Shown here: positions 52,531 to 62,016 of the stretch, one piece after another
Layout of the letters: each line of letters starts with the position of its first letter
How positions within the stretch are numbered: the stretch's first letter is position 1
Origin: an uncultured bacterium
GTDB lineage: Bacteria > Bacteroidota > Bacteroidia > Bacteroidales > Bacteroidaceae
Length of the DNA: 64,000 bases
Direction of reading: 5' to 3'
NCBI GenBank assembly: GCA_905215345.1
Contig: CAJMPR010000003.1
Location: forward strand, 62,001-126,000
Made by a program: the position numbers and the translations under genes
The notes under the pieces: generated by a model
Told to the model about the DNA's origin: nothing
Seen by the model: only the letters and a program-made list of their open reading frames with translations
Database searches by the model: none

Positions 52531-55500
52531 CCGTAAAGAGAAACTGAGGGACAACATCGAGGCGATACGGACACTTTTCGATTTGGAGAAGAATGGAGCA
52601 ACCGCCACACCTTACCAAAAGGAACTCCTCAGCCGTTACTGCGGCTTTGGTGGGTTGAAGTGCATCCTTAATCCCGCATCTGATTTAATGGACTCCGTAC
52701 ATTGGGCAAAATCAGACCTCGAACTGTTTCCTATGACTGCCGAGCTTCATAGATTGATCCGTGAGAACTCGGCGGATGACAAGGAGTATAAACGCTATTT
52801 CGACTCCCTGAAAAGTTCGGTATTGACCGCTTTCTATACTCCCAAGGAGGTGGTGTCGGCTCTTGCCGACGTCATCGACCAAAGCGGCATCACCCCTAAA
52901 CATCTTCTTGATCCCTCAGCGGGTCAAGGAGTGTTTATATCCGCATTTGAGAAGAACTCCCCAATGGTGGATGTGATGGCTTTCGATAAGGACTTGCTTA
53001 CGGGAAAGCTGCTGTCCAAACTCTATCCGTATCATAAGGTGAGAGCCGAGGGTTTTGAGAAGATTGAGAAGCCGTTTATGAATCATTTTGATATGGCAAC
53101 ATCAAACATCCCCTTTGGCGATGTGGCTGTATTCGACCCTGAGTTCTCATACAGCAAGGAGTACGGCAGACGCTCCGCCACCAAAGCCATACACAACTAC
53201 TTTTTTCTGAAAGGGTTGGATGCGGTACGTGACGGCGGTATCGTGGCGTTCATCACCTCACAAGGTGTATTGGATTCACGTGAGAACTTCGCCATGCGTG
53301 CCCAGATGCTCAAACAGGCGGATTTAGTATCGGCACTCAGACTGCCGAACAACCTCTTTGTGGACAGTGCCAACACGGAAGTCGGCAGCGACTTGATTGT
53401 CCTGCAAAAGAATATCAACAAGCAGGGACTTACTCCGGAGGATAGTCTGCTTGCATCCACACAGGTATTGCAGGATAGCGGTATCGTTATCAATGGTTAT
53501 TTCAGGGAACGTCCACAGAGTATAATCCAAACCAAGGATAAATTGGATACCGACCCTTATGGCAAACCTGCAATGGTATATCTGCACGAGGGTGGTGTTT
53601 CGGGCATTGCAGATGATATGCGTAAAGCATTGTCGGCAGACTTCGCAACCCGCTTGAATTTGGACTTATACAATGGCGTAAAGCAAAATCATAATCAGGA
53701 GCAGCAACTACCAAAGGAGACTGTATTACCGGAAACACCTAAGCAGGTCGTTAATGAGGAGAAGATAGTAGAACAGAAAGGAGTAGATACACCAAAGGAG
53801 AATAACACTAAAACAGAAGAGAAGCCGGAAGCTGAGCCACCTATAATGTCGCTCTATGACCTTTTCAACTTCACACAAGAGGAAAAGAGAGCTGCCCAAG
53901 CAGGAAAAACCAAGAAACAGACCGCAAAAAAGGTGAAGCCAAGGATTGCCGTTACTCAATCTTTATTTGACCAACCGAAAATAAAGGAACAGGCACCTAA
54001 ACTGATTGTACAACAAGAGAAGCATGTACAGACACAACAACAAGTACAACAGACCGCATCAGACGACCCCGATGCGGTCTATGCAGCTTTGGATTGGGAT
54101 GAGAATCCACCAATCAACGGATTCTATGAGGCGATGATGAATCTCGGCCCAGAACGTCGGGCACAACTACGACAGGAGATTGCCACCGGTCTGGCTATTC
54201 CGCAGAGGCAGATTGAAAAGCAAGATGAAAATCTGTTGCAGCCAAGACCATTCACCTCTCCATTGGCTCCTCATCACAAGGAAGGCTCATTGATATTGGA
54301 TAATAATCAAGTTGGCTATCTGAAAGGTGTAACCCGATATGGAGCAACATTCCATCCGTTGGATTTGGATAAAGCCCAACACGAGAAAGCGGAGCTATAC
54401 ATTGCGATGCGTGACAGCTACCAAAGGCTATACGCTTTTGAGGCTGAGACACGGGAGGAGAACAAGGAGGAACGAGCGAGCCTGAACATATCCTACGACA
54501 GTTTTGTGGAGCGTTTCGGCTATATGAATGCCAAGGCGAATGTAAAACTATTGCTTATGGACGCTTCGGGACGTGATATGCTCTCATTGGAGCGTGTCGA
54601 GAATGGGCAGTTCATCAAGGCGGATATATTCGACCACCCCGTGGCATTCTCACTCAATGAGATTACCCACGTGGATACTTCGCAGGAGGCTCTATCCGCC
54701 TCACTCAACCGTCACGGAGCGATAGACCTTGACTATATGGAGTCGCTTTGCGGCAATACCAAGGCGGAACTTGTCGAGAATCTGAAAGGACGGATTTATT
54801 TCAATCCGCTGGTTGATAACTACGAGATTAAGGACCGCTTCATTGCGGGTAATGTGGTTGAGAAGATGGAGGACATCTTCCGTTGGGCAGCCAATAACGA
54901 AGGCAATGAGCGTATGCCAGAGGTGGAGGCATCGCTTGCCGCACTGCGTGATGCCACGCCTCGACCTATCACCTTTGATGAGCTTGACTTCAACTTCGGG
55001 GAGCGTTGGATTCCAACAGGGATGTACACCGCATACATAAAGCATCTGTTTGATACGGATATTAAGATTTCATACTCCGAGAGTATTGATGAGTATTCGG
55101 TACATTGCGGCTCGAAGAACGCCAAGATTCTCAATCAATATGCCGTGCAGGGATATTACCGCAAATATGATGGTATCAACCTGCTGAAGAATGCCCTTGT
55201 CAATACCGTACCCGATATAACGAAGAGTATCGGTAAGGATGAGAATGGCAATGATATTAAGGTGAGGGACAGCGAGGCGATACAGCTCGCCAACTCAAAG
55301 ATTGACGAGATACGAAACGGCTTCTCGGATTGGCTGCGTGAGCAGTCACCTGAGTTCCAGAACCGTCTGGCGGATATGTACAACCGTAAGTTCAACTGCT
55401 TTGTGCGTCCGACATACGACGGCTCACATCAGACATTCCCCGGATTGGACTTGAAAAGCCTTGAAAACAAATATGGTATTAAAGAGGTCTATCAAAGTCA

Positions 55501-58135
55501 GAAGGACTGCGTATGGATGCTCAAACAGAATGGCGGTGGCATCGGGGATCACGAGGTAGGAACTGGTAAAACACTGATTATGAGCCTTGCGGCACAGGAG
55601 ATGAAGCGACTCGGATTGGCTCATAAACCGATGATTATCGGGCTGAAAGCCAATGTCGCGGAGATAGCCGAGTGTTACCGCACGGCATATCCCAATGCGA
55701 GGGTACTCTATGCCACGGAAAAGGATTTCTCGCCTCAGAACCGTGTGAGGTTCTTCAACAACATCAAGAACAACGATTGGGACTGTGTGATTATGTCGCA
55801 CGACCAGTTTGGAAAGATACCTCAACCCACCGACATACAGCAGGAGATTCTGCAAAAGGAGTTGGATTCGGTGGAGGAAAACTTGAATGTGTTGAAAGCA
55901 CATGGTAAAGAGGTGTCAAGAGCGATGCTCAAAGGATTGGAGAAGCGGAAAATCAACCTTACGGCAAAGCTTGAGAAGATTGAGCACGCCATAAAGACAC
56001 GCACGGATGACGTGGTGGACTTCAAGCAGATGGGTATCGACCACCTGTTCATTGACGAATCGCACCAATTCAAGAACCTGACCTTCAATACCCGTCACGA
56101 CCGTGTGGCAGGATTGGGTAACAGTGAGGGAAGTCAAAAGGCACTCAATATGCTCTTTGCCCTGCGTACCATTCAGGAACGCACTGGCAAGGACTTGGGT
56201 GCCACATTCTTGTCGGGTACGACAATATCCAACTCCTTGACGGAACTTTATCTGTTGTTCAAATATCTCCGACCAAAAGAGTTGGAGCGTCAGAACATCA
56301 ACTGTTTTGATGCGTGGGCGGCAATATTTGCCAAGAAGACGACCGACTTCGAGTTCTCCGTAACGAACAACATCGTGCAAAAAGAGCGATTCCGCTACTT
56401 TATCAAGGTGCCGGAGCTGGCGGCGTTCTACAACGAGATTACCGACTACCGCACTGCCGCTGATGTGGGTGTGGACAGACCGGAGAAGAATGAGATTCTG
56501 CATAATATTCCACCCACACCACAGCAGGCGGAGTTTATAGAGCGGCTGATGCAGTTCGCACAGTCAGGAGATGCCAAACTGTTGGGACGACCACCTTTGT
56601 CGGAGACCGAGGAGAAGGCGAAGATGCTTATCGCCACCGACTATGCCCGAAAGATGGCTCTTGATATGCGAATGATTGACCGTAATAAATATGAGGACCA
56701 TCCCGACAACAAGGCTTCGCATTGTGCGGCTCAGATTGCAGGATACTACAACAAGTATGATGCACAGAAAGGAACACAATTCGTATTCTCTGATTTGGGA
56801 ACATATCAGCCGGGTAATTGGAGTGTGTACAGCGAGATAAAACGGAAACTTATAGAGGATTACGGCATACCTGCTTCGGAGATACGGTTTATTCAGGAGT
56901 GCAAGACGGATAAGGCACGCAAGGCAGTGATAGATGCCATGAACGATGGAAAGGTGCGTGTGCTTTTCGGCTCTACAAGTATGTTAGGTACGGGTGTCAA
57001 TGCCCAGCGGAGAGCTGTCGCCATCCATCATCTCGATACACCGTGGCGACCGTCAGACCTCTCGCAGCGTGATGGGCGTGCGGTCAGAAAAGGCAATGAG
57101 ATTGCAAAACTCTATGCAGACAACAAGGTGGATGTGGTTATCTATGCCGTCGAGAAGTCATTGGACAGCTACAAGTTCAACCTTCTGCACTGCAAGCAGA
57201 CTTTTATATCTCAATTAAAGTCTGGTGCTATGGGTGCTCGTACCATTGATGAGGGCAGTATGGATGAGAAGTCGGGAATGAACTTCTCGGAGTATATGGC
57301 TATACTTTCGGGAAACACCGATTTGTTGGACAAGGCGAAGTTGGATAAGCGTGTGGCGGCATTGGAGAGCGAGCGTAAGAGTTTTTATAAAGACAAAAGC
57401 GGCTCAACCTACAAATTGGAGTCATACACCAAAACCATCGAGGGCAACAACGAGCGTATCAGTAATATGACGGCTGATTACAAAGCTTTCACCTCTCGTG
57501 TGCAAACCGATGTCGATGGTTATTACCGAAACCCCGTTAAATTGGATGGTTGGGTGGCTACCGATGTGAAGAGTGTCGGAACGAAGTTGCAGGAGATAGC
57601 CAAGAATGCTACTACGAACGGAGAGTATCTTCCGATTGGAGAACTGTACGGCTTTCCTATCCTTGTAAAGACTGAAAAGTCAATCCGTGAGGGTATGGAG
57701 GTAAAGCAAAATAGATTCTTCATTGAAGGTGTGTACAAGTACACCTACAATAATGGTCAGTTGGCAATGGCAGACCATAAGGCGGCAGCAACCAATTTTC
57801 TCAATGCACTTGACCGTATTCCAAAACTCATGGAGCAGTACAAATCTGAAAATGCCAAATTAGAAAAGGACTTGCCTACGCTACGTGAGATTGTCGGTGG
57901 TAATTGGAAAAAAGAGGAAGAACTCAGAACCTTGAAATCTGAAGTGGCTACATTAGAGAGGAAAATTCAATTGACACTCGCTCCACCTGCACAACCACAA
58001 GACAGCGAACATGAGCAATCAAAGGAGAATGAATCCCATTCTATTTCTAAAACATCCGATTCCGTTGCGTCTGTCAGAGAGAATATGATTATTAAGGATA
58101 ATAACAAGGTCTCATCCAAGAGATTTGGACTATAA
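52520..58135 (+). CDS. Large DNA methylase / SNF2-type helicase of conjugative elements (BmhA-like)
   Basis: 1871 residues. An N-terminal N6-adenine methylase-like domain has motif I DPSAGQGVF (about 131) and a motif IV variant SNIPFGD (about 195) where NPPF/Y is usual. A Gln/Lys-rich linker (about 390-560) follows. The SNF2-type helicase has Walker A GDHEVGTGKTL (about 1014), motif II IDESHQFKN (about 1178) and motif VI LSQRDGRAVRKGN (about 1513). The C-terminus is coiled and charged. This fusion is characteristic of Bacteroides mobile elements, and a role in restriction evasion or DNA processing is proposed, not proven. It ends at a terminator. Confidence 0.9.
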   Translation: MAFNRKEKLRDNIEAIRTLFDLEKNGATATPYQKELLSRYCGFGGLKCILNPASDLMDSVHWAKSDLELFPMTAELHRLIRENSADDKEYKRYFDSLKSSVLTAFYTPKEVVSALADVIDQSGITPKHLLDPSAGQGVFISAFEKNSPMVDVMAFDKDLLTGKLLSKLYPYHKVRAEGFEKIEKPFMNHFDMATSNIPFGDVAVFDPEFSYSKEYGRRSATKAIHNYFFLKGLDAVRDGGIVAFITSQGVLDSRENFAMRAQMLKQADLVSALRLPNNLFVDSANTEVGSDLIVLQKNINKQGLTPEDSLLASTQVLQDSGIVINGYFRERPQSIIQTKDKLDTDPYGKPAMVYLHEGGVSGIADDMRKALSADFATRLNLDLYNGVKQNHNQEQQLPKETVLPETPKQVVNEEKIVEQKGVDTPKENNTKTEEKPEAEPPIMSLYDLFNFTQEEKRAAQAGKTKKQTAKKVKPRIAVTQSLFDQPKIKEQAPKLIVQQEKHVQTQQQVQQTASDDPDAVYAALDWDENPPINGFYEAMMNLGPERRAQLRQEIATGLAIPQRQIEKQDENLLQPRPFTSPLAPHHKEGSLILDNNQVGYLKGVTRYGATFHPLDLDKAQHEKAELYIAMRDSYQRLYAFEAETREENKEERASLNISYDSFVERFGYMNAKANVKLLLMDASGRDMLSLERVENGQFIKADIFDHPVAFSLNEITHVDTSQEALSASLNRHGAIDLDYMESLCGNTKAELVENLKGRIYFNPLVDNYEIKDRFIAGNVVEKMEDIFRWAANNEGNERMPEVEASLAALRDATPRPITFDELDFNFGERWIPTGMYTAYIKHLFDTDIKISYSESIDEYSVHCGSKNAKILNQYAVQGYYRKYDGINLLKNALVNTVPDITKSIGKDENGNDIKVRDSEAIQLANSKIDEIRNGFSDWLREQSPEFQNRLADMYNRKFNCFVRPTYDGSHQTFPGLDLKSLENKYGIKEVYQSQKDCVWMLKQNGGGIGDHEVGTGKTLIMSLAAQEMKRLGLAHKPMIIGLKANVAEIAECYRTAYPNARVLYATEKDFSPQNRVRFFNNIKNNDWDCVIMSHDQFGKIPQPTDIQQEILQKELDSVEENLNVLKAHGKEVSRAMLKGLEKRKINLTAKLEKIEHAIKTRTDDVVDFKQMGIDHLFIDESHQFKNLTFNTRHDRVAGLGNSEGSQKALNMLFALRTIQERTGKDLGATFLSGTTISNSLTELYLLFKYLRPKELERQNINCFDAWAAIFAKKTTDFEFSVTNNIVQKERFRYFIKVPELAAFYNEITDYRTAADVGVDRPEKNEILHNIPPTPQQAEFIERLMQFAQSGDAKLLGRPPLSETEEKAKMLIATDYARKMALDMRMIDRNKYEDHPDNKASHCAAQIAGYYNKYDAQKGTQFVFSDLGTYQPGNWSVYSEIKRKLIEDYGIPASEIRFIQECKTDKARKAVIDAMNDGKVRVLFGSTSMLGTGVNAQRRAVAIHHLDTPWRPSDLSQRDGRAVRKGNEIAKLYADNKVDVVIYAVEKSLDSYKFNLLHCKQTFISQLKSGAMGARTIDEGSMDEKSGMNFSEYMAILSGNTDLLDKAKLDKRVAALESERKSFYKDKSGSTYKLESYTKTIEGNNERISNMTADYKAFTSRVQTDVDGYYRNPVKLDGWVATDVKSVGTKLQEIAKNATTNGEYLPIGELYGFPILVKTEKSIREGMEVKQNRFFIEGVYKYTYNNGQLAMADHKAAATNFLNALDRIPKLMEQYKSENAKLEKDLPTLREIVGGNWKKEEELRTLKSEVATLERKIQLTLAPPAQPQDSEHEQSKENESHSISKTSDSVASVRENMIIKDNNKVSSKRFGL

Positions 58136-58143
58136 ATATATAT

Positions 58144-58180
58144 AAGGTCGGCTAAATTCAAACCTATAGCCGACCTTTTT
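58144..58180 (+). terminator. Terminator after the methylase/helicase gene
   Basis: AAGGTCGGCTA (58144-58154) pairs perfectly with TAGCCGACCTT (58167-58177), followed by TTTTT. Confidence 0.9.
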
Positions 58181-58251
58181 ATTGCTTTACTCGGCTATTC
58201 CATAATATCAATTTTTTAGCCAAACTATATTTCTCAATTTGGAAAGCCACT

Positions 58252-59340
58252 TTACACCTCTTGCTTTTTCCGCCACTCGGAGGGGGTTACTTTCTCACAA
58301 CGCTTGAATACCGTGCTGAAATAGGATTTGCCGGAGAATCCAACCCGTTGTGCCACCTCGTCCATCGTAATGGAGGGTTCTTCAATCATCATACGCTTGG
58401 CATCAGCGATGCGCAGACCGGTAATCCAATCGCGAAAAGAGATGTGTAAGGTGTGGTTGAAGTACTCCGATAGTGTGTTGCGACTCAACCCGAAATATTC
58501 GGTCAGCTGTTCCATCGTGATGCCGTAATTCCGGTAATATTCCTTACTGACCCACTCCTCCAATCTCTGGGCCATATCGTCATCCGACAGGACTACCGTC
58601 TCGTTAGGCGACACTTCCGGCAACGCCTCTGCCATTGCCACGCTTACCTTTTCGCAGTTGAGTGAGTAGTTGAGCAGTGACATAAAGATATAGACGAACA
58701 TTCCGATTCCGGCACTCATATAAATACCCACCGCCCATTTCGGAGCAAAAGCCATAACGGCACCTATCAGCCCAAAGAAGACGATGCCGAAGGTGCTGCG
58801 ATATATCCAGCGGATAAAGGCATCGGTGTTTTCTGAATAGTAGTTATCTATCTCACGAACAGCCTTGCGGTACGTGCGGAAGAAAATCCATGCTATACGG
58901 GCGGCATCACCCAAAAAGAACAGGGCAGAAGCAATCAATACCACATACCTATATGTCCCTTGAAGCAGGAGTATTGCACTCCATACCGCCACGCACACGA
59001 TGCTCCATTTAGAGAAGTTACCTCGCATCTGCCGCCGGGATATATAGTTTGCATCAAGCAGGGATATGTATGCCATACCAAAGAGGATGGCTGCCATATA
59101 ATAGCATGTGATATTAAGCGCCGAAGCTATATGCGGAGACTCTGTTCTGAAGTTGAACAACCATTGTAACAGGATCTGTACTCCCCAGAAGAACATGGCA
59201 ACAGCAAGTATCTTCCGAGACTTGTTATAGGAACGGTAAATATCGGTCTGTGGCACTTTTCCAAAGAAGAGTACCAAGGCAAAAATAAAGAGAACCGCCC
59301 ACGCTATGACGAGCGAATTATAATATATTATATCGAACAT
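58252..59340 (-). CDS. Membrane-bound AraC-family regulator of the fimbrial locus
   Basis: About 362 residues. Six or seven hydrophobic segments fill residues 1-230, a cytosolic linker follows, and a C-terminal AraC/XylS double HTH ends the protein (YFGLSRNTLSEYFNHTLHISF, then MDEVAQRVGFSGKSYFSTVFKR in part). It may sense a membrane or envelope signal and act directly on DNA. The ATG at 59340 is chosen because a TAACTTTG box at 59362-59369 would lie inside the leader of the longer frame starting at 59376. Divergent from the fimbrial operon, so it likely controls it. Confidence 0.88.
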   Translation of the reverse strand: MFDIIYYNSLVIAWAVLFIFALVLFFGKVPQTDIYRSYNKSRKILAVAMFFWGVQILLQWLFNFRTESPHIASALNITCYYMAAILFGMAYISLLDANYISRRQMRGNFSKWSIVCVAVWSAILLLQGTYRYVVLIASALFFLGDAARIAWIFFRTYRKAVREIDNYYSENTDAFIRWIYRSTFGIVFFGLIGAVMAFAPKWAVGIYMSAGIGMFVYIFMSLLNYSLNCEKVSVAMAEALPEVSPNETVVLSDDDMAQRLEEWVSKEYYRNYGITMEQLTEYFGLSRNTLSEYFNHTLHISFRDWITGLRIADAKRMMIEEPSITMDEVAQRVGFSGKSYFSTVFKRCEKVTPSEWRKKQEV

Positions 59341-59361
59341 ATCTATTTTCGTTTTAAAATG

Positions 59362-59369
59362 CAAAGTTA
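59362..59369 (-). promoter_or_regulatory. -7 box of the AraC-type regulator gene
   Basis: CAAAGTTA on the plus strand reads TAACTTTG on the minus strand. Confidence 0.5.
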
Positions 59370-59423
59370 AGAACAATCTTCCTTTTTAGACGAATTTACA
59401 GGCAAAAACCTGAAAACGACTGA

Positions 59424-59438
59424 TTTTTCGCAGAAAAA
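59424..59438. promoter_or_regulatory. Palindrome between regulator and fimbrial operon
   Basis: TTTTTC and GAAAAA are separated by 3 bp. A possible operator in the shared divergent control region; AraC proteins more often bind direct repeats, so support is weak. Confidence 0.25.
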
Positions 59439-59505
59439 GCGTTGGAGTTTTGATTTTGCACGACGATTATGACGTTTTCGAAACTCCTATTCCTACCTAA
59501 TATAG

Positions 59506-59513
59506 TATTTTTG
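59506..59513 (+). promoter_or_regulatory. -7 box of the fimbrial operon
   Basis: TATTTTTG lies 35 bp before the GTG start of the first ORF. No TTTG was found at 19-21 bp, as could be expected for a promoter needing an activator. Confidence 0.5.
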
Positions 59514-59547
59514 TACCCAAATTAAAAAACGATGATGTGTAATAACC

Positions 59548-59808
59548 GTGACTTTCTTCTTTAGAAAAGACTATCTCAAGGTATATATATCCACCGACAT
59601 TCTCAATCTCCATTATCGCGTAGAGATGAGAGAACCGACGGATTTAATGTTTCGTAAAGTAGTCTACTTCCGCCTTTTCGATAATGTGTTGGATGCTATC
59701 GGACACAAGTTAATATTGGAACAACTCGAAAAGGAAAGCATTGATATGCTTATTTGCAAGCAGAATCCCACCAGAAAAGATAAAACAGATATTATACGAA
59801 AACAATAA
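59548..59808 (+). CDS. 86-residue protein at the head of the fimbrial operon
   Basis: Starts with GTG and encodes a soluble, charged protein (YISTDILNLHYRVEMREPTD..., LFDNVLDAIGHKLILEQLEKE). Its TAA overlaps the ATG of the OmpA-family gene (TAATG), which suggests coupled translation. No family recognised. The promoter box upstream and the tight junction argue it is translated; the exact start is uncertain. Confidence 0.6.
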   Translation: MTFFFRKDYLKVYISTDILNLHYRVEMREPTDLMFRKVVYFRLFDNVLDAIGHKLILEQLEKESIDMLICKQNPTRKDKTDIIRKQ

Positions 59809-61082
59809 TGAAACAGATAATGAACAGAAAACAATCTTTATGTGGAACCGTTGCATTGCTCCTGTGCCTACTGCTTTGCGGCAGTAGCACGAGCGTGTTG
59901 GCGCAAACCACCACTGAAAGCTCGGCGTGGTATGCCGGTGTGCAGGGCGGCGTACCGTTCGGAGTGAGTACATTCAGCTCGTTCGGGGCGGACAAGACCC
60001 GTGCCGGATTTGCCGGCGGTGTGTATGGAGGCTATCGCTTCAATCCCGTGTTGTCGGCAGAGGTGTCGATGAAATGGGGAAAAACTGCACTTTCGGCGCA
60101 AGATTGCTGCATCGAGAAAGGCTATTGGCTGGGTGCGGACGGTGCTCGCTACAATGCACCCGTGGCTGGAATGGTGGGTTGGGGCTATGAAGACTTGAAA
60201 AGCAGCGTCAGCCTGCAACAGTACGGAGTGCAACTCAATGTGAACCTGCTCGGGCTTTTCAAGAGTACCAAGCAGAGCCGCTGGACGCTCGAAGTTTCGC
60301 CTTTGCTGGCTGCCGTGGGTACAAGAGCAACGATAAAAACGATTTCAGAGAATGCCGAGGTGCTGAAAGGTAGTACAGACTGGCATCTGGGTGCAGGTGG
60401 AAATATGCAAGCTGGCTACCGCATTACCAAGAATCTTGGAATAGGCATTTACAGCGGCATCACCTACCTGACAGGCAAGCGTATGGACGGCGCTCCGGAA
60501 TACCGCCACAAGAACAATTACGTATGGGAAAGCGGTGTACGCATTGGCTGGACGTTTGGCAAATGCGGCAAAGCAAAAGCAACGAAACAGGCTGTGGCGA
60601 CAGAGGCTATAGAGATTGCACCTACCGTTTGCCCCGAAAAAACAGAGAACCCGGCACAACCGGAAATACAATCTGAAGAAAAGCAACTTGAATCCGTTTC
60701 CATCAAAGCGAAAGCGGATAAGACGGAAACTACCGTCTCGGCAGCAGAAACCAAAGAGGATGCACAACTTGTGTTCCCGACTATCTATTTCGTGTTCAAC
60801 AGCACAAGCATTGCCAAGAGCGAGCACGCCAAACTGCAAACATTGCTCGAGACGCTGCAACAGAACCCCGATGCTAAGATAGCCATCACGGGTTGGTGTG
60901 ATGCAAAAGGATCGAAGACGGTGAACGCCCGCTACTCGCTACGCCGTGCCGAAGCTGTGAAGAACTGGCTAACTAATAAAGGTATAGCGGCAGGGCGAAT
61001 CAATACAAAAGGTGCCGGAAGCGACTACAACGGAACGGATGCAGAGAAAGCACGACGTGCAGACACTACCGATAATAAATAA
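59808..61082 (+). CDS. OmpA-family outer-membrane protein of the fimbrial locus
   Basis: 424 residues. Signal peptide (ending VLAQT), an N-terminal eight-strand-like barrel (about 35-260, WYAGVQGGVPFGVSTFSSFG in part), a Glu/Lys-rich linker (about 265-315) and a C-terminal OmpA peptidoglycan-binding domain (IYFVFNSTSIAKSEHAKLQ, ITGWCDAKGSKTVNARYSLRRAEAV). OmpA-like proteins are regularly encoded just before Mfa-type fimbrial genes in Bacteroidales. It probably ties the locus to the cell wall. Confidence 0.9.
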   Translation: MKQIMNRKQSLCGTVALLLCLLLCGSSTSVLAQTTTESSAWYAGVQGGVPFGVSTFSSFGADKTRAGFAGGVYGGYRFNPVLSAEVSMKWGKTALSAQDCCIEKGYWLGADGARYNAPVAGMVGWGYEDLKSSVSLQQYGVQLNVNLLGLFKSTKQSRWTLEVSPLLAAVGTRATIKTISENAEVLKGSTDWHLGAGGNMQAGYRITKNLGIGIYSGITYLTGKRMDGAPEYRHKNNYVWESGVRIGWTFGKCGKAKATKQAVATEAIEIAPTVCPEKTENPAQPEIQSEEKQLESVSIKAKADKTETTVSAAETKEDAQLVFPTIYFVFNSTSIAKSEHAKLQTLLETLQQNPDAKIAITGWCDAKGSKTVNARYSLRRAEAVKNWLTNKGIAAGRINTKGAGSDYNGTDAEKARRADTTDNK

Positions 61083-61087
61083 GGAGG
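61081..61087 (+). promoter_or_regulatory. Strong Shine-Dalgarno before the Mfa2-type gene
   Basis: AAGGAGG ends 6 bp before the ATG at 61094 and overlaps the stop of the preceding gene. Such a sequence is unusual in Bacteroides genes and in this window. Confidence 0.75.
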
Positions 61088-61093
61088 AATGTT

Positions 61094-61978
61094 ATGAATA
61101 AGACAATTTTAACAATAGGTGTAGCACTCGCAATGCTGTTAAATTTCTCAGCCTGCGACAAAGATGCGCACAAGGATGAAAATGGACTGGTCGTAAGTTT
61201 TGTTATGCCGGGTGACGATACCGCGAGCGACATTCGTCTGTGGGTGTACCAATCAGACGGATTGTTAGTGAACGAGTACCACCATACCGACATGAAGCAA
61301 CTTTCATCATCCGCACTTGCATTGGATGCGGGGGAGTATGTACTGATAACAGCCACAAACCTTGTGACTCCATTCTCCGCCGACCAAGCCATAGGTAATG
61401 GTATAAAACCTTACGAAGGGCTGGCTTTCACGCTGAACGAAGCTTCGGCTTCGCCTGCCCACGCCCATTATGGCGTACAGAAGGTGACAGTGAAAGGCGA
61501 CGGCACCACACACACGGAGGTGGCAATGAACCGCATCCTTGCCGAGATGCAATTCACCATCAAGGGAGTGCCTGCCAATGTAACGAAGGTGGAAGCGAAG
61601 ATTACCAATGTGGCGAAGAGCTTCCTGCCGTATAGCTCGCAACTGAACCCATACACCGATGTAGCCGATTTGGGCAGCGTCACGCCTGTGGACGGAGTGA
61701 TAACCTTCCCCATGAAGCGGCTGATGCCCGTGGTGAACGCACAGGGTCGTGCAGGGATAGATGCCGTGCCTACATTGCTGCAATTCACCTTCCGGTATGA
61801 CAATGGCGAGACTATCACGTTTCATGCCGAAGCTCCTGCCATAGAGAATGGTGGTACATACACGCCCGAAGTGGTGTTTGACGTATTCCGTCCCGGTATG
61901 ACCGTAACCATAACCACCATCAACGGATGGAAGAAAGGCGAAACGAACGAAGGGGTAATATTGAACCCGAACAACTAA
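61094..61978 (+). CDS. FimB/Mfa2-family fimbrial anchor lipoprotein
   Basis: 294 residues. Lipobox NFSAC followed by DKD, then the Mfa2/FimB transthyretin-like pattern (DIRLWVYQSDGLLVNEY, ALDAGEYVLITATN). The family anchors and limits the length of Mfa1-type fimbriae and is itself lipid-anchored at the surface. It lies between the OmpA-family gene and two fimbrillin genes. Confidence 0.9.
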   Translation: MNKTILTIGVALAMLLNFSACDKDAHKDENGLVVSFVMPGDDTASDIRLWVYQSDGLLVNEYHHTDMKQLSSSALALDAGEYVLITATNLVTPFSADQAIGNGIKPYEGLAFTLNEASASPAHAHYGVQKVTVKGDGTTHTEVAMNRILAEMQFTIKGVPANVTKVEAKITNVAKSFLPYSSQLNPYTDVADLGSVTPVDGVITFPMKRLMPVVNAQGRAGIDAVPTLLQFTFRYDNGETITFHAEAPAIENGGTYTPEVVFDVFRPGMTVTITTINGWKKGETNEGVILNPNN

Positions 61979-62016
61979 AAGACAACGTTTAAACAATAAT
62001 AAACATTTAACTGATT

